From NCBI GenBank assembly GCA_028701635.1, contig JAQVQJ010000045.1, forward strand, positions 1-8,831: a DNA stretch of 8,831 bases, in the 5' to 3' direction. The notes under the pieces are model-generated. The model was not told the origin of the DNA, searched no databases, and was given only the letters and a program-made list of their open reading frames with translations. The translations under genes were made by a program, and so were the position numbers. Source of the stretch: Clostridia bacterium (GTDB lineage Bacteria; Bacillota_A; Clostridia; Christensenellales; UBA1242). Shown here one piece after another: positions 1-3,531 of the stretch (the first letter of the stretch is position 1; each line of letters opens with the position of its first letter).

Positions 1-4
1 ATAA

Positions 5-21
5 TTTTTTAATTTATTTTT
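5..21 (+). promoter_or_regulatory. T-rich start-proximal motif (copy 1)
   Basis: TTTTTTAATTTA is followed by five T and then the ATG at 22. This is the leftmost copy of a leader that recurs before most plus-strand genes here. No Shine-Dalgarno sequence is present, so the motif probably marks the start, either as an initiation signal or as a promoter giving a nearly leaderless mRNA. Confidence 0.55.
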
Positions 22-312
22 ATGAAAGAAAAAAATCTCTCCATACAAGGAGGAAAAGAGTTTTTTAAAAAAACTCTAAAATCCAGAGGATTCTGGATTA
101 TAGTGTTTCCTATTTTGCTTGTTTCTGGGTGCGTACAATTCCCAAAAGCAACAAGCGACAATGTAGACGGTATGGCTCGTGCTATGAGTACGAGCATTGA
201 GTCAAACTCTGAAGCGTGGAACGCTTTAGACGAAGCACAGGCAAAAATAGAGAGCGTTAAAAATACGCTTTCTATTCAAAACCAAACTCTAAGGAAAGAG
301 TTGGGTTTATAG
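22..312 (+). CDS. small phage lipoprotein, possible spanin-like lysis protein
   Basis: This is a 96-aa protein. A basic N-region of about 22 residues leads into a hydrophobic segment (about 24-36) that ends in the lipobox V-S-G-C, with Cys37 as the predicted lipidation site. The mature part would be about 60 residues, polar and helical (residues 55-95), with no further membrane segment. The start at 22 is fixed by the T-rich leader 5 nt upstream. It ends in TAG, 11 nt before the endolysin GTG, so the two are very likely co-transcribed. The size, lipobox and position next to an endolysin recall outer-membrane spanins (Rz1-like), but the proline richness usual in Rz1 is missing and I see no inner-membrane partner overlapping it. 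It could equally be a phage surface or exclusion lipoprotein. The lipoprotein call is firm; the lysis role is inference. Confidence 0.75.
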   Translation: MKEKNLSIQGGKEFFKKTLKSRGFWIIVFPILLVSGCVQFPKATSDNVDGMARAMSTSIESNSEAWNALDEAQAKIESVKNTLSIQNQTLRKELGL

Positions 313-317
313 AGGGG
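312..317 (+). promoter_or_regulatory. purine-rich SD-like site before endolysin
   Basis: GAGGGG lies 6 nt before the GTG at 324 and overlaps the TAG of the lipoprotein gene. It is the only recognisable Shine-Dalgarno-like sequence in front of a gene in the window, and it supports the GTG start over the ATG at 354. Confidence 0.4.
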
Positions 318-323
318 TGGGGA

Positions 324-731
324 GTGCCAGATAAGACTCCCGAATATCCCATAATGAAGAAAGGTGCTGGAGAACTCCAGCATAAAATCCTTTCTTATTG
401 GTGGGAACAAACAGGTGATATAGATATGATACTCACCTTTGTTGCTGAGAACGGAATGGTTACGCTTGACCGATACTCTACTTTTAGAGGACTTGACGGC
501 AACAGAGGTGTAGGACTTTGTCAGATGTATGAAACTTGGCACAGTGACTTCATTTACAAGAACGGAAATAAGTCTGAGGGGTTCTCAGATGAAATGCTTG
601 ATTGGAAGACTCAAGCAGACCGTTGTATCGGTATCTGGCAAGACGCTAAAGCCAGAAAAAGATTACAACAAACTTTTCACGCTTACTCTACAAGAGAGAG
701 AGCAAGAAAGGTTCTAATTTTTAATTTTTAA
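324..731 (+). CDS. endolysin, lysozyme/lytic-transglycosylase-like
   Basis: This 135-aa protein appears to be a compact lysozyme-fold muralidase that cleaves the glycan strands of peptidoglycan at the end of infection. Features visible are FVAENG with a candidate catalytic Glu42, the GNRGVGLCQM segment (residues 59-68) that fits the G-x-x-Q-like second motif of SLT/lysozyme folds, W72-H73, and a C-terminal TFHAY motif (117-121). Cys66 and Cys101 could pair. There is no signal peptide, so it would need a holin or another export route; the small membrane proteins downstream are candidates. I chose the GTG at 324 because of the purine-rich site upstream; the in-frame ATG at 354 would remove ten residues and leave the domain intact. 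The last codons (VLIFNF, stop) are themselves written in the T-rich leader of the next gene. GC content (about 43%) is far above that of the following genes. Confidence 0.78.
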   Translation: MPDKTPEYPIMKKGAGELQHKILSYWWEQTGDIDMILTFVAENGMVTLDRYSTFRGLDGNRGVGLCQMYETWHSDFIYKNGNKSEGFSDEMLDWKTQADRCIGIWQDAKARKRLQQTFHAYSTRERARKVLIFNF

Positions 732-735
732 AACT
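718..735 (+). promoter_or_regulatory. T-rich start-proximal motif (copy 2)
   Basis: TTTTTAATTTTTA occupies 718-730, followed by AAACT and the ATG at 736. It overlaps the last four codons and stop of the endolysin gene, so the same bases serve as coding sequence and as the leader of the next gene. Confidence 0.55.
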
Positions 736-915
736 ATGAAATACACTTTAAATATTGTTCTTATAATGTTATTATTTTTTTTTGTATTTTTTATAATTGG
801 AATATCTATTTATGGTTCAATTAAAATAAACGAAAACTTACAAAAAAAAAATAATTTCAACGAAGAACAATTTAAAAAAAACTTCTTTGATAATTATAAC
901 GGAAGAAAACTTTAA
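736..915 (+). CDS. 59-aa single-pass membrane peptide
   Basis: A short reading frame runs from ATG (736) to TAA (913-915). It starts MKYTLNIVLIML, has one strongly hydrophobic, Phe-rich membrane segment (about residues 7-28), and then a polar Lys/Asn-rich tail ending NGRKL. The case that it is real rests on the T-rich leader placed exactly 5 nt before the ATG, the orderly membrane-then-polar layout, and its neat fit between the endolysin and the next gene. The Lys at position 2 and the charged tail suggest the N-terminus is outside or the protein sits like a small class III holin or antiholin, but orientation is uncertain. It is directly downstream of an endolysin without a signal peptide, which makes a lysis role plausible. 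No family recognised. Confidence 0.62.
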   Translation: MKYTLNIVLIMLLFFFVFFIIGISIYGSIKINENLQKKNNFNEEQFKKNFFDNYNGRKL

Positions 916-940
916 TTTTTATACCTTAATTTATAAAACT
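911..940 (+). promoter_or_regulatory. T-rich start-proximal motif (copy 3, variant)
   Basis: TTTAATTTTTA at 911-921 overlaps the stop of the 59-aa gene. A second, weaker copy (CTTAATTTATA) begins at 925, followed by AAACT and the ATG at 941. The AAACT-ATG junction is the same as in copy 2. It is the basis for choosing the start at 941 rather than an upstream in-frame ATG at 887, which would lie inside the previous gene. Confidence 0.45.
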
Positions 941-1123
941 ATGTATATTTTACTATATTTTATATTCCTATTTATAGGAATAATAAACGCAATACTATAT
1001 CCTGTTGCAACAATAACTATGATTTCAGTTATAGCAGGTTTATATTTTGTTTGTTCTTCTTTAAAAGAAGAGAAAGAAGCAAAAAAAACTTTTAAATACT
1101 GGGCAAAAAAAGCCCAGAAATAA
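941..1123 (+). CDS. 60-aa two-pass membrane protein, holin candidate
   Basis: The protein has 60 residues with two adjacent hydrophobic segments (about 2-19 and 21-40) separated by a short turn (NAILYP), then a strongly basic tail (KEEKEAKKTFKYWAKKAQK). Two membrane segments plus a charged cytoplasmic C-terminus is the layout of class II holins, which open the inner membrane to an endolysin made without a signal peptide. The endolysin lies two genes upstream. A longer reading from an ATG at 887 is possible but would overlap the previous gene by 29 nt and leave the leader motif inside coding sequence, so I prefer 941. The holin role is inferred only from size, topology and context; other small phage membrane proteins look alike. 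The end of the gene contains a perfect 6-bp inverted repeat (1099-1117). Confidence 0.65.
   Translation: MYILLYFIFLFIGIINAILYPVATITMISVIAGLYFVCSSLKEEKEAKKTFKYWAKKAQK
1099..1117 (+). other. small perfect hairpin at gene end
   Basis: CTGGGC (1099-1104) and GCCCAG (1112-1117) form a perfect 6-bp stem around a seven-A loop. It encodes part of WAKKAQ and is the most GC-rich spot for several hundred bases. No U-tract follows directly (AAATAATTTACTTTTT), so it is not a standard intrinsic terminator. It may stabilise or pause the transcript between the 60-aa and 65-aa genes. Confidence 0.35.
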
Positions 1124-1152
1124 TTTACTTTTTAATTTTTACTTTTATGAAA
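1124..1152 (+). repeat. exact 29-bp repeat, copy A (partner at 2529-2557)
   Basis: The 29 bases around the start of the 65-aa gene, from TTTAC through the leader motif to ATGAAA, are identical to those around the start of the 90-aa gene at 2529-2557. Such a long exact match spans both leader and first codons. It suggests duplication or strong selection on the whole initiation region. Confidence 0.7.
1129..1146 (+). promoter_or_regulatory. T-rich start-proximal motif (copy 4)
   Basis: TTTTTAATTTTTA at 1129-1141, CTTTT, then the ATG at 1147. This is a full-consensus copy lying inside the exact 29-bp repeat. Confidence 0.6.
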
Positions 1153-1344
1153 AAAGATTTGTATTTTGCTATCATTATTATTTGTTTTTTAATTTTTATT
1201 GTTTCATTTAATATTTCTAAATTTATAATTATAAACACAACTGAATACAGATGTTACTCAGAAGATACAGAAGATACAAAACAATTAACTTATTGTGAGG
1301 AGTACGGATTCGGACCGAACTCATCACAATGCGGTGAACAATAA
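1147..1344 (+). CDS. 65-aa membrane-anchored protein with Cys-containing outer domain
   Basis: Residues 5-23 form a hydrophobic, Ile-rich membrane segment preceded by MKK, so the C-terminal part is probably outside the cytoplasm. A second Ile-rich patch covers 26-30. The outer part holds three cysteines (36, 50, 62) in a short acidic domain of about 35 residues containing an EDTEDT repeat. The DNA there is a 9-bp direct repeat, GAAGATACA twice, at about 1263-1280. An odd number of outer cysteines leaves one free for an intermolecular disulfide or metal. No lipobox is present. The start is set by the full-consensus leader. No family recognised; a cell-surface role in the infected cell is possible but unproven. 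Confidence 0.6.
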   Translation: MKKDLYFAIIIICFLIFIVSFNISKFIIINTTEYRCYSEDTEDTKQLTYCEEYGFGPNSSQCGEQ

Positions 1345-1350
1345 TTTTAT

Positions 1351-1367
1351 TTTTTAATTTTTATTTT
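1351..1367 (+). promoter_or_regulatory. T-rich start-proximal motif (copy 5)
   Basis: TTTTTAATTTTTA at 1351-1363, TTTT, then the ATG at 1368. Full-consensus copy with a 4-nt spacer. There is no Shine-Dalgarno sequence. Confidence 0.6.
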
Positions 1368-1682
1368 ATGGAAGAAGAAACACTTTTAGATGCTAATTGT
1401 GATGTATTAAAAGGAGAAGATAAACTATTCTTTAAAAAAACTTGGAGCATTATAATGAGATACTGTGAAGATTATAGTGTTAAAGACCCTTCTGGAACAG
1501 AAGCAACTCTTATTTTTTTATTTTTCAGAAGAATATTAAAAAAAATTATTCCAAAAAAAGAAAAATATTATGATTCAGAATGTGGGTGTGGGTGTTCTAT
1601 ATGTTCACAGATAAAAACTCACAATGATTTAATTGATAAAATAAACGAAAGAGCAAAGGAATATTTTGGTAGTGATTTTTAA
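1368..1682 (+). CDS. 104-aa Cys-rich protein of unknown function
   Basis: The protein has an acidic start (MEEETLL), a mixed helical middle with one aromatic/hydrophobic stretch (about 46-61, flanked by Arg and Lys), and a striking cysteine cluster ECGCGCSIC (residues 71-79, Cys72, 74, 76 and 79). Cys11 and Cys33 lie upstream. The cluster is too tight for a normal CxxC zinc ribbon but could hold a metal ion or a redox pair; the C-x-C-x-C-x-x-C spacing is the thing to search with. A helical tail (NDLIDKINERAKEYF) follows. The hydrophobic patch is short and flanked by charge, so a membrane segment is doubtful. The stop lies inside T-rich sequence 28 nt before the next start. No family recognised. 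Confidence 0.6.
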   Translation: MEEETLLDANCDVLKGEDKLFFKKTWSIIMRYCEDYSVKDPSGTEATLIFLFFRRILKKIIPKKEKYYDSECGCGCSICSQIKTHNDLIDKINERAKEYFGSDF

Positions 1683-1710
1683 TTTTTTATTTTTTAATTT
1701 ATTTATTTTT
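1676..1710 (+). promoter_or_regulatory. T-rich start-proximal motif, double copy (copy 6)
   Basis: Two copies lie in tandem: TTTTTAATTTTTT at 1676-1688, overlapping the previous stop, and TTTTTAATTTA at 1691-1701, 9 nt before the ATG at 1711. They decide the start at 1711 over an in-frame upstream ATG at 1666 that lies inside the previous gene. Confidence 0.5.
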
Positions 1711-2505
1711 ATGAAAATAATATTAAACGATGAACAATCTCTCGTTAAGCAGATTGAATTGCCTGAATTTGTTCAGGCATTAAAACTTGAACTTCAAAAT
1801 CAAGTAGAATTTTCAAAAAGTCTTGAAATAAAAGATTTTCAGGATTCAAGACAAATTGAAATAGTCCAGAAAACAAAAACTTTATATGTTACAAACAGGA
1901 ACACTATTAAAAGAGCTTTTAAATCTAAAAGAGATGAATGGAACAAGTTATCAAAAGATAACATAAAACTTCAAGATGATATTTTAAAAGTTATAGAAGA
2001 AGAAGAAGAAAGATTAGAAGAAATGCTTGAAAAAGCAAAACTTCTAAAACTAAGAAAAGAAAATGCTTCAAAACTTGAAGCAAGAAAAGAAGAACTGCTG
2101 AAATATGAAGCAGTTCTTTCTGATGAAGAACTTTTAGAAATGAATGAAGGAGCATATCTTGGTATTTTAAAACAATTAAAAGAAGAATTTATTTTAAAAA
2201 AAGAAAAAGAACTTGAAGAAGAAAAACAAAGAATTGAACGAGAAAAAGAACTTGAAGAAGTTAGAAAAAAAGCAAAAGAAGAAGCAGAACAAGAACAAAT
2301 TGAAAGAGAAAGAAAAAGAATTGAAACAGAAAAACAACAAGCAGAACAAAAAGAACTTGAAGAAGAACGAGTAAAAAATAACTTTAAGTTTCAAGCTTTT
2401 TTGAAACAAAACAATTTTGACTCAAAAACTATGGAATGGAAAAAAATAGGAGATAAAATAGAAATATGGACTCTCCCACAAAAAATTGCTGAAATAACAT
2501 TTTAA
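1711..2505 (+). CDS. 264-aa coiled-coil phage protein, possibly DUF1351-like
   Basis: An N-terminal part (about 1-85), with KTKTLYVTNRNTIKRAFKSK and DEWNKL, leads into a very long charged coil (about 88-225) built almost only of Glu, Lys, Arg and Leu. It ends in a small folded C-terminal piece (about 226-264) with several aromatic residues (FKFQAFL, MEWKKIG, IEIWTLP). This architecture resembles the DUF1351-type proteins found in the recombination/early regions of many phages, where a helical N-terminus carries a KR-rich stretch followed by a coil. That resemblance is by eye only, and no RecT/Bet partner is present in the window. The E/K repeats may form a single stable alpha-helix rather than a true coiled coil. 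GC is about 25%. I chose the ATG at 1711 because the leader motifs lie just before it. Confidence 0.72.
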   Translation: MKIILNDEQSLVKQIELPEFVQALKLELQNQVEFSKSLEIKDFQDSRQIEIVQKTKTLYVTNRNTIKRAFKSKRDEWNKLSKDNIKLQDDILKVIEEEEERLEEMLEKAKLLKLRKENASKLEARKEELLKYEAVLSDEELLEMNEGAYLGILKQLKEEFILKKEKELEEEKQRIEREKELEEVRKKAKEEAEQEQIERERKRIETEKQQAEQKELEEERVKNNFKFQAFLKQNNFDSKTMEWKKIGDKIEIWTLPQKIAEITF

Positions 2506-2528
2506 ATATGAAAAAAGAGTCACTTAAT

Positions 2529-2557
2529 TTTACTTTTTAATTTTTACTTTTATGAAA
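2529..2557 (+). repeat. exact 29-bp repeat, copy B (partner at 1124-1152)
   Basis: Identical over 29 bases to 1124-1152, covering leader and first codons of the 90-aa gene. The sequences diverge immediately on both sides. Confidence 0.7.
2534..2551 (+). promoter_or_regulatory. T-rich start-proximal motif (copy 7)
   Basis: TTTTTAATTTTTA at 2534-2546, CTTTT, then the ATG at 2552. Full consensus with a 5-nt spacer. Confidence 0.6.
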
Positions 2558-2824
2558 TACGATTTACTTTTAAAAAAATGTGATGCTCTAAGAAAAAAAG
2601 CAGAGTACCACAAAAAGAAAACACACGAACTAAAAATACAAAAAAAGCAGGATGATTTTCAAATTGAATCTTGGAAAAATTCTTATAAAAAACTTTCAAA
2701 ACAATATGAATTTCAAGTATTTGAAAACGCAAAAATAGAAGATAAATACAAAGACAATCTGTATTTATTGCTTTTTGTAAATATCTTCACTTTGGCAATG
2801 CTTATATATACAGTATGGATATAG
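2552..2824 (+). CDS. 90-aa coiled-coil protein with C-terminal membrane anchor
   Basis: Residues 1-68 are Lys/Glu/Gln-rich and helical (LLLKKCDALRKKAEYHKKK and onward), very likely coiled coil. Residues 70-89 (LYLLLFVNIFTLAMLIYTVW) form a clear membrane segment at the extreme C-terminus. The protein should therefore be tail-anchored with its coil in the cytoplasm. This is also the topology of the 112-aa gene facing it from the other strand. It is the last gene of the plus-strand block: TAG at 2822-2824, then a terminator hairpin 14 nt later. An XhlA-like or holin-accessory role is possible, but I cannot assign it to a family. Confidence 0.68.
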   Translation: MKYDLLLKKCDALRKKAEYHKKKTHELKIQKKQDDFQIESWKNSYKKLSKQYEFQVFENAKIEDKYKDNLYLLLFVNIFTLAMLIYTVWI

Positions 2825-2837
2825 TATTGTACATCAT

Positions 2838-2871
2838 CGAGCGTATTATTTACTATACGCTCGCTTTTTTT
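2838..2871 (+). terminator. intrinsic terminator of the plus-strand block
   Basis: A perfect 9-bp stem CGAGCGTAT (2838-2846) / ATACGCTCG (2855-2863) with an 8-nt loop is followed by C and seven T (2865-2871). The opposite strand has no U-tract after the stem, so it acts on the plus strand only. It closes the run of genes from 22 to 2824. Confidence 0.9.
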
Positions 2872-2890
2872 ATAAAAACAGCAGAATTTA

Positions 2891-2919
2891 TTATTGATAA
2901 TTTCTGAAAATAGTATACT
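2891..2919 (+). promoter_or_regulatory. possible promoter of the island RNA
   Basis: A good -10 hexamer, TATACT (2914-2919), would start transcription near 2926. The best -35-like hexamer, TTGATA (2894-2899), is only 14 nt away, shorter than the usual 16-18; at the normal distance there is only TTATTG (2891-2896). The main argument is position: the previous transcript ends at 2871, so the structured region downstream needs its own start. Confidence 0.35.
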
Positions 2920-2925
2920 CTAAAT

Positions 2926-3077
2926 AAGAGATTATCTCGGTTTTAGTTGAGCGTTCTTACTAACATAGGTATTAACCGACTAAAACAAAAAATAATTGAA
3001 CGCTCTCTATAACATAGTAGAGAGCTGATTATTACATCTTTTTTTCGGTGTAAAAGGACTCTTATGAGTCCTTTTTT
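2926..3077 (+). ncRNA. structured small RNA with H-type pseudoknot (putative, novel)
   Basis: About 150 nt lie between two terminators and fold almost end to end. In order: a small hairpin GAGA/TCTC (2928-2938); helix A, GTTTTAGT (2940-2947) with ACTAAAAC (2979-2986); helix B, GAGCGTTC (2949-2956) with GAACGCTC (2998-3005), interleaved with A so that the two form an H-type pseudoknot. Loop 1 is one nt and loop 3 (2987-2997) is A-rich, both geometrically ideal. Hairpin C, GCTCTCTA (3002-3009) / TAGAGAGC (3018-3025), shares four bases with B. Hairpin D, TTACATC (3032-3038) / GGTGTAA (3047-3053), has a U-rich loop. The final element is a terminator. TAACATAG is the loop of hairpin C and sits inside loop 2 of the pseudoknot. 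No matching Rfam family comes to mind. The structure is read directly from sequence; an RNA role and plus strand are inferred. Confidence 0.5.
3052..3077. terminator. bidirectional intrinsic terminator
   Basis: AAAAGGACTC (3052-3061) and GAGTCCTTTT (3066-3075) form a perfect 10-bp stem with a TTAT loop and six T (3072-3077) on the plus side. On the minus strand the stem is followed by TTTTA. It would end the island RNA on the plus strand and the virion block on the minus strand, and it overlaps the stop codon of the 112-aa gene. Confidence 0.85.
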
Positions 3078-3414
3078 AAATGAAATACTTACTGAAAAAA
3101 GCAATAACAGCAAATCCGCCTAACATCTTCCACTTGAGTTTTTCTATATCTTGGATTTTCTGAAACATCTCTATGTTTTTATCTCGTAATCGTGACACTT
3201 CAAGTTTAAGTGGGTCAATTTTAAGAGCAAAACTTATCTGGTCTTCTTCCTTGTGTTCTTTAAAACCCTCTTTTATCAATAGGGAAAATTTGTCTGGTAG
3301 TTCTGAAAGAAGTTTTGCTGTTTTTTCTTGTGAAGATTTGATTTCATTGATTTCGCTTGATATAGACTCAAAACGAGTTTCTAAGACGAGTATTTTTTTT
3401 TCTTCTTTAGTCAT
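3076..3414 (-). CDS. 112-aa coiled-coil protein with C-terminal membrane segment, XhlA/holin-like
   Basis: Residues 1-95 are charged and heptad-like (LVLETRFESISSEINEIK, then KLEVSRLRDKNIEMFQKI), predicting a coiled coil. Residues 95-112 (WKMLGGFAVIAFFSKYFI) form a short C-terminal membrane segment. This resembles the XhlA (hemolysin/holin-associated) family, whose members have an N-terminal coil running into a KW-containing membrane segment and work with a holin and an endolysin. The usual XhlA is somewhat shorter. It is the last gene of the minus block and its TAA overlaps the bidirectional terminator. The leader before its ATG lacks the T-rich motif (AAATAAAAAATATG) and contains a 36-bp tandem repeat instead. 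Alternatives are a virion-associated or spanin-like anchored coil. Confidence 0.68.
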   Translation of the reverse strand: MTKEEKKILVLETRFESISSEINEIKSSQEKTAKLLSELPDKFSLLIKEGFKEHKEEDQISFALKIDPLKLEVSRLRDKNIEMFQKIQDIEKLKWKMLGGFAVIAFFSKYFI

Positions 3415-3422
3415 ATTTTTTA

Positions 3423-3500
3423 TTTAATAAAATTTGTTTTGCGAGTTTTCTTTTTTTGTTTAATAAAATCTTTTTTACGAGTTTTTTATTTTTGTTTAAT
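3423..3500 (-). repeat. 36-bp tandem repeat upstream of the 112-aa gene
   Basis: Two adjacent 36-bp units (3423-3458 and 3459-3494) match at 31 of 36 positions, and a third partial unit (TTTAAT, 3495-3500) follows. Each unit starts TTTAATAAAAT and carries a central CGAGTTTT. On the minus strand the units lie 9-81 nt before the ATG at 3414, so they form most of this gene's leader. They do not encode a continuous peptide. A regulatory or binding function is possible; replication slippage is the simple alternative. Confidence 0.75.
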
Positions 3501-3531
3501 TCTTTATTAAAATTATCAATATACTGTAAAA

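Noticed and set aside
887..940. Upstream ATG extension of the 60-aa membrane protein
   Set aside because: It would overlap the 59-aa gene and swallow the leader motif; the start at 941 has the same AAACT-ATG junction as the gene before it.
1666..1710. Upstream ATG extension of the 264-aa protein
   Set aside because: The extra residues are encoded by the T-rich leader and by the end of the previous gene, and give an odd Phe-rich stretch.
2194..2409. Open minus-strand frame encoding a nearly pure Phe/Leu/Ser/Cys protein
   Set aside because: It is the antisense of the E/K-rich helix of the 264-aa gene; poly-GAA/AAA codons read backwards give TTC/TTT. No start signal.
2508..2540. A 10-codon frame (MKKESLNFTF) as a leader peptide before the 90-aa gene
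   Set aside because: Too short, with no leader motif in front of it, and its stop falls inside the T-rich motif by chance.
2940..2986. A 47-nt element with GTTTTAGT...ACTAAAAC ends, resembling a lone type II CRISPR repeat or an RNA anti-CRISPR
   Set aside because: There is only one copy, no spacer array and no cas gene, and the ends are better explained as helix A of the pseudoknot. It would be worth comparing with host CRISPR repeats once a host is known.
3002..3045. Hairpin C with the following T7 run as an extra terminator
   Set aside because: The T-run begins 13 nt after the stem and is itself the loop of another hairpin, so the usual stem-then-U-tract order is missing.
2872..3050. A tRNA gene or integration attachment site in the intergenic island
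   Set aside because: No cloverleaf, no TTC-type T-loop and no CCA-like end. There is no integrase gene in the window and no direct repeat suggesting an att core.
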